This document shows positions 16,000 to 26,634 of a stretch of 64,000 bases of DNA, in pieces. The position numbers were made by a program, and so were the translations under genes. The DNA is from HK1 sp965221725 (GTDB lineage: Bacteria > Pseudomonadota > Gammaproteobacteria > HK1), in contig OZ244909.1 of assembly GCA_965221725.1 (NCBI GenBank), forward strand, positions 1,922,001-1,986,000. Reading direction: 5' to 3'. Each line of letters starts with the position of its first letter. The stretch's first letter is position 1. The notes beneath the pieces are model-generated. The model did no database searches, was not told where the DNA came from, and saw only the letters and a program-made list of their open reading frames with translations.

Positions 16000-16773
16000 T
16001 CACCGGAAGAGGTCGCTCTCGCGATCACGCACCAGCGCGGAGGCCGGCAGCGGCGCCGCGCTCCACCGAAGCCCGCGGACATGCACCGCCGGTACGCCTT
16101 CCGCGCTCTCGCCGGCAACGAGATTGGCGGCGGCCGCGATCTGGTCGGCAAAGCCGGTCAGCGTGACCTTGAGCGGAATGCCGAAGAGGTCCGGCGCCCC
16201 GCGCAGATCGGTGAGCGCGGGCAACCCGGCCGCGCCGATGGCGATGCCCGCCACCCCGTTGCGCCACGCCCGGCCCACACTGTCGCTGACCACAACCGCG
16301 AGCCGACACCCGAACCGGGCTTCGAGGGCGCGATGCAGCACCGCGGCGCTCGCATCCGGATCGCGGGGCAGGAGCAGCACTTCCTCCTCGTCGTCCGCAT
16401 GACCGACGTTGGAGCGGTCCACCCCCGCGTTCGCCATCACATGGCCGCTGCGATGCTCCGTAATCAGCACCCCGTGGCCGCTGGCAACAATCGCGTTCGA
16501 CTCCCCGAGCACCGCCTCGATCACGCGCGGGTCCTTGTCGAGGGCCGCCGCAAGCTCCTCCGCACGCGCGGACGGCCGAACGTCGGCCAGCCGCACCCGC
16601 CGCCCCTCCGCCTTGGAGACGATCTTCTGGGTCACGACAACGACATCGAAAGCGGCCGGCACGATGCCGACCCCTTCGATCGCATCCCCGACGAGACCCG
16701 CCACATCGTCCCCCTCGCAAACGACGGGAATGCCCACGAGCGGCGTCAAAGTGAGGGGGGCGGCAACAGTCAT
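16000..16773 (-). CDS. cofE: Coenzyme F420:L-glutamate ligase (CofE/FbiB N-terminal type)
   Basis: This GTP-dependent enzyme adds glutamates to F420-0, forming the poly-glutamate tail. The 257 residues match the stand-alone CofE form. They lack the nitroreductase-like C-terminal half found in mycobacterial FbiB. Recognisable blocks: VVVVTQKIVSKAEGRRVRLADV, VIEAVLGESNAIVASGHGVLITEHRSGHVMANAGVDRSNVG, VVVSDSVGRAWRNGVAGIAIG. ATG at 16773 was chosen; a TTG two codons earlier is possible, and neither has a strong ribosome-binding site. Upstream, after about 100 bases, is the damaged DUF499 ATPase gene of the inserted cassette. CofE may therefore have lost its original operon promoter. Confidence 0.93.
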   Translation of the reverse strand: MTVAAPLTLTPLVGIPVVCEGDDVAGLVGDAIEGVGIVPAAFDVVVVTQKIVSKAEGRRVRLADVRPSARAEELAAALDKDPRVIEAVLGESNAIVASGHGVLITEHRSGHVMANAGVDRSNVGHADDEEEVLLLPRDPDASAAVLHRALEARFGCRLAVVVSDSVGRAWRNGVAGIAIGAAGLPALTDLRGAPDLFGIPLKVTLTGFADQIAAAANLVAGESAEGVPAVHVRGLRWSAAPLPASALVRDRESDLFR

Positions 16774-16872
16774 GAGCAAATGCCTGAAGCAATGGATTCA
16801 TGGAACAGATCCCGAACCCGCACAGTCGGGGCAGGCAAATACTCGTTGACCACGAGTACGGTCTTCCCGAAC

Positions 16873-19800
16873 TCAGCACACATCGCGCTCCTGACTCCGC
16901 GCGGGCGCTCCGGGTTGAAGGCATGCCGCAAGACCGCCAGCCAGAGAGGGCCTTGTTCCTTCGAGAGGAAATCCGACTTGATGCGCAAGGTCTGGCTGAT
17001 TCCTGCGCAACACGTCAAGACAACCCTGTTCACTCAGGCGGAAGTCCGACTTGATGCCCTCGAGAAGCTCGTTGAGCGATGTCACTGTTTCAGAGGGGAC
17101 ATCGCTGCCATCTCCCAGTGTGATGCGAACGTGAAACTGCAACGGGACGCCGGCCGCCGCCCTGACGATCTCCGGTAGCGCGTCGCTCAAGTCCTGCAGC
17201 TCGTTGGGCTCCAGAATGGCGCCAGCGGTGTGCGCACCTTTCGGGGTCCGCACGTAATCCCCCTTCTGCTCCGAAACATCCTTCCTCGCATCAGGCTGCT
17301 TCAGCCTCACCGCGGAAGCCCCGGACGCTTCGCATGGCCACGGGCCGCTGTCCGGCCCCTGTTCGAGCCAGCGCGTACCGAGCGCATCGTCGATGGCCCG
17401 GCACAGGACAGGCCACGGGACCGGCGCTCCGACCTGCACCGAGAGCGCGGCGGACAGAGCCAAGGCGTTCGTCTCCCCCTCCGTCGAGGCTTCAGGAACG
17501 GCATCCTTCGTCAATCGGTCGACCGCCAGAGGGAGCATCGGTGCGCGGAGTTCGGCGGCGTCCGTCAACACCCCGGGCGCCATAGGTTCGCCTTGGAAGC
17601 TCGCAGGGCCGTTTACGAGCCAGAGGACGCCTTGGCGGACAGCGTCGGAAATGGCAGCCTCGATTGCGGTGCGCGGGCAGGCCGGGATGGCCACCGGCTC
17701 GGAGTAGCCTTCGCGCTGCACGATCACGGTCCGCTCACCGGCGAAGTAAGCGGTCACATCGGCCACTGCGACCGACTCGCCGACCCAAAGCTCCGGCAAG
17801 ACGCCCGGCGCCAGCACATTCGGGCCGAGTTCGGACAGCGTGGCCTTGTCGGGCAGGCACAGCTCCAGAGCGGGCTCGGCACGCGCCGCCTCATCGATCC
17901 GCGTCCGCCACCACGTCTTGACGGACTTGTCGGGTCGTACGAGGGAGGCGACGAAGATGCCATCGAGGACGCCCTGGTCGATGGTGTCGAGGATCTCCTT
18001 GCGACGGAGCATCTTCGGCAGCTTCGGGTTCTCCGCGAACGCACCCGCCAGATCCTTCACGCGGCGCGACGGCTCGCCCGCGCGCCACAGATCGTAGGGG
18101 CCACCCGGCAACATCGCCTCGGCGCTGATCGCGGTGTCCTGAACGCGCGCGCGGCGATCGGCCTTGATGGTCGGGAACAGGGGCTCCGCGCCGATCGTCG
18201 CCTTGAACGCATGGACGGCGTTGCTCTCGCTGACGGTGACAACGATGGACCACGCTTGCCGGATCGCATCGGGATACGCCGGCGCGCCTGCTCCGTCGAC
18301 GTGGCGAGCATTGCTTCGCGCACGGTGTCCTGCGCCTGTTCACCGATCTGACTCCGCACTTCCGCCCAACCGAGATATTCGCGGATGCGCACGCGGGCGA
18401 CATCCAGGCCGTCGCGGGACGGGACCACGAGAACGATGGCGTTGCGGCGGGTGCGAGGACGGTCCGGTCCGGTGGTCTCGTCGATGAAGCGGCGTGCCTG
18501 GGCGCTTGGCCGACCGGAGTCGGAGGCCGATCCCGGCCCAAGCAAGGCAAAGTGGAACTCGCCGTCGTCCTCGATGTCCCGCGGCCGCTCGGGCAGCGTA
18601 TGGACCCGGGCACCCGCCCCCGACGCGCCCTGGGTCAGGCTTCTGGTCCGTCGGACCTCGGCGAGGAGCTTCTGCTCGACAAGCTCCGCCGTGACACGAT
18701 TCGTGCAGGCATCGTGGTGCATCTGCTTGAGGTTTGGCCGGTTCCCGAGACGCCACGCCCCGGGCAGCGCCCCGGACCCGTCGTCCATCGCCGCGGCGCC
18801 CGAGAACTCGGACTCGTCGAGGAACCAGGAGAGATCCGTCCATCGACGCAGGCCCTTCTCCAGCTCGATGCGGTCGGGACGGGTCGCGCCGACGAGTGCG
18901 ATCAGCTCCGGCGTATGTGCTTTCTGGCCGATCGGCTGCGAACTCAGGAACGCCGCGAGCACCGCCTGCTCCATCTCGCGGCTTTTCAGCGCCGGCTGCT
19001 CGTCCTGGATCGTCCGCGCCTTGGCGAACTCCCCTTCGAGCACCGCGCTCCACGTTTCCGGCACTCTCCGTCACCTCGCGGGTCGCGATGCCCGCGAGCT
19101 CGCGCGCCGCTTCGGCAAGGGCGTGGTCGCCCGGCGCGGGCAGGAAGACGTTGGGACCGACCAGCGGCGCCGTGTCCCATGTCTCGGCGTCGCGCAACGC
19201 AACCGCGAAGGTCCGCAGGATGCCTCGCGTGCGCTGGAACCCGTCCAGTTGCGTCCACTTGGTATAGAAAATGTCGGTCAGATCCGGGTGGAAGGGATAG
19301 CCGTCGCGGTAGCGCTGTTCTGCATTCACCCGATCCTTGCGCACCGTCTCGTCGACCCCGGCGATGTTGGCCACCGCCGCGGTGACATGCGGACGGAAAG
19401 AATCGGAGTCGGCAATCGACCCGGCGGTGAAGAAGCGCCGGCGGAGCACCTCGGCCACATCCTGCTTCTGGACCGGCTGAACGCCCTCTTCCCTCTGCCG
19501 GCTGAAGATGTCGAAGATCTGCTGGGTCAGCTCCTTGCCGAATGCGTCACTCTTCGCGGGATCGGAAGCGAGCAGCGAGGCAACGAGAGCGCAGCGGTCA
19601 ACCTTGACGACTGCCTGGCAGAGGGACTGGAAGAAGCCGATCAGCCGGCCGCGCCACTCCTCCGCCATCGCCACCTTCTCGCGGGCGTACATCAGTACTT
19701 CATCGATCAGGACCAGGGTCGCGAGCCCGTGCGCCTGCGGCCGTGCCAGCAGATCGACGAGCAACGGCTCGGCGGGCGGCGTCTCGCGTTCCTCGTCCGC

Positions 19801-20346
19801 ACCATCGGGATGGAGCGCACACAGGTCCTCATCGCCCGCGATCTGGAACGCGAGCACACTCCAGGGATGCTTGACCCAGCGTAGCTCGCCCGCCGGGCCG
19901 CGCACTTCCATGCCCTTCTCCACATCCAGCTTGTCGAAGCAGAGCGCGGCGATGCGCGCCGCCGGCAGGGATGTACCGACATGGGACTTGAACTGGTCCA
20001 CCGCGGACAGGGCCGGCAACGCCTCCGGGGCGTGGACGAGGTGGCGCAGCGTCACCAGCGTATGGGTCTTGCCCCCTCCGTAGGTGAGCTCAAGTTGCCG
20101 GATGGCCTTGGTATTCCTGCCGGCGAGACGAAGCGCCACATCGCGCGCAAGTTCACGCAGCGGGAAGGTCGGGAAGGTGAGCGCGAAGAAACGGCCCGGA
20201 TCCTCGTAGACCGGTCGCGTGCCCTTTTGCATCACGACATCGTGAAGGTCGGCGGCGAAGTCGGCGAGCGAAAGCTCACCCGTGCGCACATCCTCGCGCA
20301 GTTCCACAACCTCGTGCCAGGGAGTCCAGGGCAGTTTTTGCGTCAT
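16873..20346 (-). pseudogene. DUF499-type defence ATPase gene with two frameshifts
   Basis: This would be a large AAA-like P-loop ATPase of the DUF499 family, which recurs in prokaryotic defence islands together with DUF1156 methyltransferases and helicases. The first frame (from ATG 20346) has TYGGGKTH as P-loop near residues 88-95 and LATLVLIDEVLMYAR as Walker B. It ends its similarity at REVTE. The next segment, VPETWSAVLEGEFAKAR, continues one base out of register; removing the base at 19065 would join them. A second shift near 18280 separates STEQAR from AYPDAIRQAWSIVVTV, and the third frame then runs to the stop at 16873. The summed length, about 1,150 residues, is normal, so the shifts are point lesions or sequencing errors rather than deletions. 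The start overlaps nothing; a truncated small gene and the AAA gene lie upstream. Confidence 0.75.
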
Positions 20347-20396
20347 CTTGATCTCGTTCGGTGAGTTCAGAGAAAAGTTCGCGCCACTTCGGCTCG

Positions 20397-20468
20397 TCAG
20401 GTTCCAAGGAGGACTTCAAGACGCTGAGCAAGGGCGTCGAAGTCCTCGGGAATGACCAGAACTCTCAC
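20397..20468 (-). pseudogene. Remnant of a small gene coupled to the AAA ATPase
   Basis: GTG at 20468 overlaps the AAA stop codon (GTGA) and begins VRVLVIPEDFDALAQRLEVLL, then TGA after 23 codons. Genes starting V/M-x-VLVIPEDF commonly follow AAA ATPases of this type in defence loci. Only the first turn of such a protein survives. The remaining bases up to the DUF499 start encode KWRELFSELTERDQDDAK in another frame, possibly the far end of the same lost gene. Confidence 0.4.
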
Positions 20469-21721
20469 CCCGAATCCTCCTCGTCGTCACCTTCGGTAAA
20501 AGCAACCGCGGTTTCCATCCAGCCATTGGCCAGAAGGCGTCCCAGTCCCTGGGTCTTTCGCAACTTCCTGGCATTCGGCAGATCGGCGACAGGACGGACG
20601 ATGGCGTCGTGCGAGTCTTCCAGCCGACAAACGACCGACATTTTCTCGAATGTCGTATCCCCGGAGAAAGTGAGCATGTCCGGCGAATGAGACGTCGTGA
20701 TCACTTGGATACGGCCCTTGGCCGTCTGCTTTTCAATCAATCTCAGCAAGAGCCAGAGCCGCGCCGGGTGAATTCCCGTGTCCATCTCCTCGAAGAAATA
20801 AAGCCGCGCCGGTTCGGTTCCGAACATGGCGGCGAGTAGCGTCAGAAACCGAAGCGTGCCATCCGACGCACTGTGTGCGGACACCTTTCTGCCGTTCCTT
20901 TCCCTGATAAAGAGTCGGATGCGATCATCGTAACGGTCGACCGGAAACTCGAAGCCGCTCACATCCATCGGCGTCAGTTCCCGGGTCCAGTTCATCAGGA
21001 GTTTGCGACGCCTCGGGTCCGAGTAGATGTCGTTCAGGACGGCCGGGAGATTTTCTCCCCGGTCGCCCAGAACGTTTTGGCCGGGATACGCTGTCAGACG
21101 CATCCGATCGGGTGCCGGGTCGAGAAAGCGCATACTGGACAGCACGTCGATGATCGACTCGACCTGCTCCTTGACGCTTTCCGGAACTCGTCTCATGCCA
21201 CAAATCTGCGTCAGAACCGGTCTGTCCAGAGCGATTCTGATTTCGTCGCCGTTCCCGACGACGACTTTTCGATCGTCGGGTATGCTGATGTGTTTCTCAT
21301 AGATGGTTTCCTGTCCCAGTTGCAGTCGTTCGTATGTAATTCCGAATCCTGCAGTTCTGGTTATCTCCGGACTGACCTTGATCGTGTAGGTTGCGTTCTT
21401 GTTGTCCGCTGCCAATCCGACCTCCAGGCCGAACGCGGGTAAAGGTGGGCGGTGAATCCTGTTCGTGGATTTATCGATGCGGATGATCTCGTTCGCAGCA
21501 CCGCGGATCGGCTCCCATTCGACCTGCCCGCCCGCGCCATACTTTCCACCGATAATCTCCGAGAGCGTGTAACCGCGACCGATACCATGCAGGAAGCGGA
21601 AGGCATCCCGAATGTTGCTCTTGCCGCTGGCATTGGCGCCGACGATCACGGTGAACGGGCCGACGCGCAACGTCTCGTCGGTGAAGTTCTTGAAATCGAC
21701 AAGGCGCAGTGACGTAATCAT
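20465..21721 (-). CDS. AAA family ATPase (RecF/OLD-like)
   Basis: This 418-residue ATPase has the SMC/RecF/OLD-type nucleotide-binding core. It opens MITSLRLVDFKNFTDETLRVGPF with Walker A VGANASGKSN (about residues 28-37). Near the C-terminus it has the signature HSASDGTLRFLTLLAAMF and Walker B ARLYFFEEMDTGIHPARL, then ITTSHSPDML. Proteins of this build act in phage-abortive systems, usually with a second nuclease-like partner. The partner gene here is reduced to 23 codons. The ATG overlaps the stop of the FitA-like antitoxin gene (ATGA), so the two are translationally coupled. Base composition is visibly less GC-rich than the flanking metabolic genes, in keeping with transfer. Exact function unknown. 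Confidence 0.8.
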   Translation of the reverse strand: MITSLRLVDFKNFTDETLRVGPFTVIVGANASGKSNIRDAFRFLHGIGRGYTLSEIIGGKYGAGGQVEWEPIRGAANEIIRIDKSTNRIHRPPLPAFGLEVGLAADNKNATYTIKVSPEITRTAGFGITYERLQLGQETIYEKHISIPDDRKVVVGNGDEIRIALDRPVLTQICGMRRVPESVKEQVESIIDVLSSMRFLDPAPDRMRLTAYPGQNVLGDRGENLPAVLNDIYSDPRRRKLLMNWTRELTPMDVSGFEFPVDRYDDRIRLFIRERNGRKVSAHSASDGTLRFLTLLAAMFGTEPARLYFFEEMDTGIHPARLWLLLRLIEKQTAKGRIQVITTSHSPDMLTFSGDTTFEKMSVVCRLEDSHDAIVRPVADLPNARKLRKTQGLGRLLANGWMETAVAFTEGDDEEDSG

Positions 21722-21948
21722 GATTCGCCGTATCGTCCGGTCCGTATGATATTGGTGCTACCGACCGACGAACGAAGCCGCCGGTGCAGCGCCCCGGCCC
21801 GGATCGCGAAATCGCCTGTCGCGCCCAGCAGCGATGCGCGCGGAATCTCCCGATGCTCGACTTCGGCAAACCGTCCGTTCGCCGCGGCCCTTCGCCTGAG
21901 CCCGTCGACCGACTCCTGGCTGACCTTTCGCACTGTCAATTGCGTCAT
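21718..21948 (-). CDS. FitA/VapB-like ribbon-helix-helix antitoxin without a toxin
   Basis: The 76 residues MTQLTVRKVSQESVDGLRRRAAANGRFAEVEHREI match the DNA-binding antitoxin FitA. Family members normally continue EHREILRxALL, and here a proline replaces the leucine (EIPRASLL). FitA is usually followed by a FitB PIN-domain nuclease. Instead the stop overlaps the start of an AAA ATPase gene. Either the PIN toxin was lost, or the antitoxin has been captured as a repressor of the ATPase gene. ATG at 21948 fits the family start; an upstream start at 21963 would add five residues. Confidence 0.7.
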   Translation of the reverse strand: MTQLTVRKVSQESVDGLRRRAAANGRFAEVEHREIPRASLLGATGDFAIRAGALHRRLRSSVGSTNIIRTGRYGES

Positions 21949-22036
21949 CGGACTTCCGGCCAAGATCCCGTCTTCACTACGATCATACTTCCAAACCCTG
22001 CTTCCGATGGGAGAGGAGTTCTACTTCCTTTCATCG

Positions 22037-25000
22037 TCATGCTGGAGTCTCCAGCCCGAGCGCCGATTGGCGCGAAGGAGCAAGGCCGGTGCGGGCAGCG
22101 ATATGATTGGACAACGATTCGAGAATCGCGCGTTCCTCCGAGCCCGCCGGCGCCAGTTCGATCAGCGCCTGCAGCAACCGGGCGAACAGGGCGTTGCGCG
22201 CCAGGCCGTTGTCGTCGATGTAAGCGTTTACCCGGGCCTCCTCGCCGGAGCGCCAGAGATGCATCAGCCGGTGGGCGCGGTCGATCAGCGGTACCGGCCG
22301 GCCGCCCGGCCCCTCGTAGCCAAGCCATTTGGCCTTGCGCCGGGTCCAGGGTACGAGCTTCGCCTTGCCGCCGCCGGAATCGCCGTCGGCGTTCACTTCG
22401 CCGGCCTCCTCGTCGTCCGGCGCATCAGGCGGCGCGCGGCCGGGACGCGAGAGAACCTCGAAGCGGTCGGAGAGGTCACGGTCGGACAGGTTGCAGGACA
22501 GCGCGTAGAGGATGCAGGCGCCGGCAGGCGCTTTGTCCATGCCGAAATCGCCTCGGTGCAGCAGGTAGTAGGTGGTCACGTCGTCGAGCCCGCTCATGGG
22601 CCCGCTCATGGGCCCACTCATGGCATTGGCGTCCCCACCGCCGGTCAGCACACGGCCGACCACGAAGTCCACCACCATCCGCCGCACCTCGCGCAGAAAT
22701 TCCGAAACCGTCATCAGTGCGCCGGGTTGGTCCGCCTTCTTGACCACCGGATGCTTCGAGAAGGCTTCGAGCGCCGGCCCCGTCGCCGCCCACACGAAGT
22801 CCGGCCCGCGAATGCCGGCGTCCCAGAAATCGTGCAGCCTGCGGGTGATGTTTTCGCGCATCTCGGTGAGCACCGCCGCGTCCCATCCGGGGCCAGCAGG
22901 CGGGCGCTTCCGGCAGACGAGCCAGACCGAGGAGGCGAGGGCGGCGGAAGCGACGGATCGCAACCTCGTCTGTCGCTCCGTCTGGATTGGCCAAGAACCG
23001 TCGACCACGAAGCCGGCGCGGATCAGCGCCGCAACCAGTGTTTCCCAAGCGGACGGGCTCTTGCTCGCAAAGACCACGACGAGCCGCCCTTCCGGTCTCA
23101 GAACCTGATGACACGCCTGAAATGCACGCGCCATCCCGTCTTCATAGTTCCGCTTCGAAAGTCCCTTGTTGCCGTCGAACCGACTGGCGTCATCGATCAA
23201 TTCCCCGTTCGCGGATTCGGCGTTCCATTTGGGTCCCAGCCTGTCGGAGAAAGCATCCTGCAAGTCGTTCCCCATACCGTGGGAGAGTCGGCGGAGCCAG
23301 ACATAAAAGAAATCCATCAAGTCGGAGTACGGGATCGCGTCGTAGTACGGTGGATCCGTGACGATCACGTCGTAGAGATCGCCATGCCCATCGATCGCGG
23401 ACTTCAGTTCCACCGCCGGTGCCGGAGCACCGGTGGTGGCGACGACCAGATGATCGACAACCTTGGTCACCCATTCATAAGCGCTCTCCAGTCCACCGGA
23501 TGCGGTCGTCAACGGACAGACCTCCGCAACGTCCCAAACGATCGGCAACGCAAAACGGCTGAACTGGTGTCCGATCTTCTCGTGGACATTTACCCATATG
23601 CATCCCGCGCTCCCATAGTCGGCCTGCCGATCCATGATGCACGCCAGAAAGCCCACAATCGCATCAGCGGTGTCGGAACCGTGCGTCGCAACCATCTCCG
23701 ATCGTGTGTCGACGATTGCCCTGATCATGGTACGTTGGGTCACCCATTGCCGATCCGTGAAAAGCTTGGCCCACTGGTCAAAACCGTAGAGTGGGATGCG
23801 AAACCCAAGGGCCTCCTTGCCCGGCAACGGCTCCGTCGGCAAGCCGAACGGGATATCGGCATAGAGCGCATCGATTTCGTCTGGTGAGACCTCGGCGGCG
23901 CGCAACTCCTCCTCTTGCGGCAGACGGTATTCCTTGCCCTTCGGCCCATCCACGACCACCGCGGTCATCACCGCACCCAGCCGGCCCGCACGGCCTTCGA
24001 GGCGGATATCCTCCATCGTCATGATCGCCGAGCAACAGGGGCAGCGCGCGCCGCTGCGACTCATCGTGCCGGCGCCCAACCGCTTGTCATCTTCGCGCCG
24101 CTGTGCAGGGTTGCCACGAGCCGGCGGAACCCCGGCTTCGACGCCGAAGACAACCCCCATCCCATCGGCGTTCGGCGTCATGGTGAGCAAGATGCGCTTG
24201 TCGTCCTTCTTGCACAGCCAGCGAGTCTTGAGCAACGGAACCATGGCCCGGCAGCTCTTGCAACGCACGGTGCGCGCCCACAGGTACGCCACCGTCGGCT
24301 TCGCCACCCAGCGTGGATTGCGCGGATCTTCGAGGTAGGCCGCACCGAACGCTTCGTTCAACGACCGGGCGTCGGTTTCGCCGTTGGCGTCGGGCTCCAA
24401 CAACGCAAGGGGGGTGCCTCTCGAACGGCTTGCCGCCGAACGCAAGTGCCTGGAATTCCGCAAAGGTCGGATAACGGTGGGCGAGTGCGGTCCGAACCCG
24501 GGTCAACACCCGACGGCCCCACGCGCGTACCTGCCAAGCGAGATCGGCAGAGAAGAGTTCAGCGTCGGGCGACGCATCATCGTCGATCAACGCCAGCTCG
24601 ACCTCACCGTCGTCCGTGACAAGGCCGAGCTTCTCAAGCTGCCGCGCGAGCGCCTTGCCCTTGAATCCCCTGGCCTTCAGGAACGCTTCCATGAAATCGC
24701 GGTCGCCACGCACGAAGTCGGGCAGCGGCAGGGTCGCCCCCGCAAGCCGGCGCGGGTAGTCGAGCGTGCACTTCAGGATGAACCAGGCGACCGGGTTGAT
24801 ATCGATGGCGGTCGCCTCGCAGCCGAGTCGCATCGCCTCCAGCGGAATCGCACCACCGCCCGCGAACGGATCCAACACCTTGGGCGCGCGGCCGCCATAC
24901 GCCTCACGAATCCTGGCCCGGAACCAGTCGAGGTCGGCACCACCCTCGCGCCCCCAATGCAAGATGCCACCGCTGGTTTCGCGCTTGCGCCGCTCGACCG

Positions 25001-25268
25001 TCCGGCCACCCCGCGTCTCGACCTTGACGGTCTCCACCACATCACCCGCGAGTCGGCGGTAGATCTCCCTGCGTTCCTCCGCGTCACCCGGGTCGGGCAA
25101 CAGCGTCGCGATCAGCGCCGCCCGACACGCCGCCAGCGGCCGTCGCGCCGGCCAGATGTGCAGGGTCGAGATATGCCCATGCCGCACGTTCTTCTCGTGC
25201 ACCGAATCGAGAGACACCTGCTCCAGCGGAAACGCGACTTCGATCAGACGGCGGTCGTTGGTGTTCAT
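22037..25268 (-). pseudogene. DUF1156 DNA methyltransferase gene with one frameshift
   Basis: This is a large adenine-type DNA methyltransferase, presumably the self-marking component of the cassette. The first frame starts at ATG 25268, which overlaps the stop of the DUF2806 gene (ATGA). It contains the DUF1156 block NVRHGHISTLHIWPARRPLAACRAA and motif I DPFAGGGAIP (about residues 133-142). Similarity leaves this frame at FGGKPFER near 24420 and resumes one base out of register with GTPLALLEPDANGETDARSLNEAF. The second part holds the catalytic motif IV VIVTDPPYYDAIPYSDLMDFFYVW and continues to the stop at 22037. Total length, about 1,070 residues, is as expected. A short Cys-rich stretch (CKSC, CPCC) may bind zinc. 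Three 12-bp repeats encode SGPMSGPMSG. Confidence 0.78.
22588..22623 (+). repeat. Three tandem 12-bp repeats inside the methyltransferase gene
   Basis: GCCCGCTCATGG occurs at 22588 and 22600 and as GCCCACTCATGG at 22612. On the minus strand they encode Met-Ser-Gly-Pro repeats, so changes in copy number keep the frame. Confidence 0.7.
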
Positions 25269-26233
25269 GGCATCGGCTCAACCAGGCGAAGGTCGTTCCG
25301 ATCTGCCGCCGGCTGTCCCTGGGAATCGATCGTTGTAATTGGAGCGAACTTGAGCGTGCAATTATGACCGGCAAGAAATTTTGCAAAATATTTGAGATAC
25401 TCAAAATCTGACTTATTGTCACAGAACTGTGAAAGCTCCCTCCCTGGTCCAGTCAACACATGACCATGCAGCGTTATTTCTTTTCCAGATTCTCCTTCCA
25501 CTACCAGTAAACAGCCGCAGTTTGTTTTGACAATAGATCCATCATTTCCCAAATTTATCGTCTGATACACATCAAGCTGTCCATGTACCAATCCCAATTC
25601 CTGCATCTCTATAAACGAAAATGAAGGCAAAGCATTGGTCAAGGCTGAGTAGCTTCCCTCGTGGATTAAGCTATTTATTGCGTATCTGGATAAATTAGAG
25701 AATATTTCTGCATGTTCCCTCGACATATTCTTCAATATCGAAAGGGTACGTAGAGATGTTCGGCCCGGCGTTCCCACTTCGCCAGCGAGGATCCTCGACC
25801 AGATTCGTTGCAATTCTTTGGAGGATACATCCTGAACATCGTTGAAGAAGCGTGCGGTCCAGTCGGCATCGGGCTCATGATCAGGAACCTCCTGGCCGTT
25901 GAGTTCGGCCGCAGCATCCTGGACGACGGAGACGATGTTCGCTTGCCGCTTCTTTTCCTGGAATTCGATCCGCTGCATAATGCCACCCGTGACGACCTCC
26001 AGTTCCCCACCTCCTGTTTCGTCCGGTTCGACGAGGGATCGCCGCGCGTCGGCTTGGGCATCGGCGATGAGCCGCAGACTGTCCGCTTCGGCCTGCGCAC
26101 CGATGAGCCTCGCCTTCGCGTTTTGGCTCGCTCGCCATGGTGCCAGCATCGGCCCTGCCACCGCACCAATACCGCTGGCGGCACAGTCCAAGAGCTTTTC
26201 GAGCGCGGGAACATTCACATTCATATCCACCAT
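25265..26233 (-). CDS. DUF2806 domain protein of the defence cassette
   Basis: This 322-residue protein of unknown biochemical role is found near restriction and defence genes. The N-terminal third has a small hydrophobic patch (CAASGIGAVAGPMLAPW). The charged helix that follows leads into the DUF2806 core DADWTARFFNDVQDVSSKELQRIWSRILAGEVGTPGRTSLRTLSILKNMS. The C-terminal part (after about residue 160) is beta-rich and encoded by clearly AT-richer DNA than its surroundings, especially 25330-25760. ATG at 26233 lies three bases after the HEPN stop with GGGGG upstream, and its own stop overlaps the methyltransferase start. It is therefore translated as part of the cassette operon. Confidence 0.7.
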   Translation of the reverse strand: MVDMNVNVPALEKLLDCAASGIGAVAGPMLAPWRASQNAKARLIGAQAEADSLRLIADAQADARRSLVEPDETGGGELEVVTGGIMQRIEFQEKKRQANIVSVVQDAAAELNGQEVPDHEPDADWTARFFNDVQDVSSKELQRIWSRILAGEVGTPGRTSLRTLSILKNMSREHAEIFSNLSRYAINSLIHEGSYSALTNALPSFSFIEMQELGLVHGQLDVYQTINLGNDGSIVKTNCGCLLVVEGESGKEITLHGHVLTGPGRELSQFCDNKSDFEYLKYFAKFLAGHNCTLKFAPITTIDSQGQPAADRNDLRLVEPMP

Positions 26234-26235
26234 CG

Positions 26236-26634
26236 TCAGCCCCCTTCCGCCTCCGCCAATCGTCGCCGGACCTCCTCAAGCAGTGTTTCCACCTGTCCGA
26301 GCGCATTATCGCGGTCGAGCGGATGTGCGTCCGGGTCGGCACCAGCGTAACGCAGGCGAACGGCATATCGGGTGTAATCCACCAGATCGTCGAAGCGCTC
26401 GATGTCCACACCGCGCATCCTCAACATATCCAGCAGCGCCGCCAAGTCGTGCGAGAGGGGGTAAATCTCACCCAGCGAAGCAAGCCACGCCTTGAACAAT
26501 TTCTCGGCTGCCTGCTGCGCGTGAAAACCAAAAATCTCGTCGGCGAAGACGGCGACATCACCCATGCCACGAAGGGCGGAGGTATCTCGTTCCGCTGCCT
26601 CCAGAAGCGCGCGAGCCTGATCAAGATCGCTCAT
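26236..26634 (-). CDS. HEPN domain toxin-like protein
   Basis: The 132 residues form a helical HEPN domain, partner of the nucleotidyltransferase encoded immediately upstream. The family block FGFHAQQAAEKLFKAWLASLG...PLSHDLAALLDML is complete. The Arg-x4-6-His ribonuclease motif typical of HepT-type toxins is not obvious, as in the COG2250 branch. The start at 26634 lies inside the last codons of the nucleotidyltransferase gene (overlap 14 bases). In MNT-HEPN pairs the nucleotidyltransferase can AMPylate and silence the HEPN ribonuclease. Confidence 0.82.
   Translation of the reverse strand: MSDLDQARALLEAAERDTSALRGMGDVAVFADEIFGFHAQQAAEKLFKAWLASLGEIYPLSHDLAALLDMLRMRGVDIERFDDLVDYTRYAVRLRYAGADPDAHPLDRDNALGQVETLLEEVRRRLAEAEGG

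Noticed and set aside
16770..17033. Minus-strand frame of 87 codons between the DUF499 gene and cofE
   Set aside because: It overlaps the end of the ATPase frame, has no ribosome-binding site and no family similarity that I can recognise. It repeats IKSDF from the ATPase end, perhaps by local duplication.
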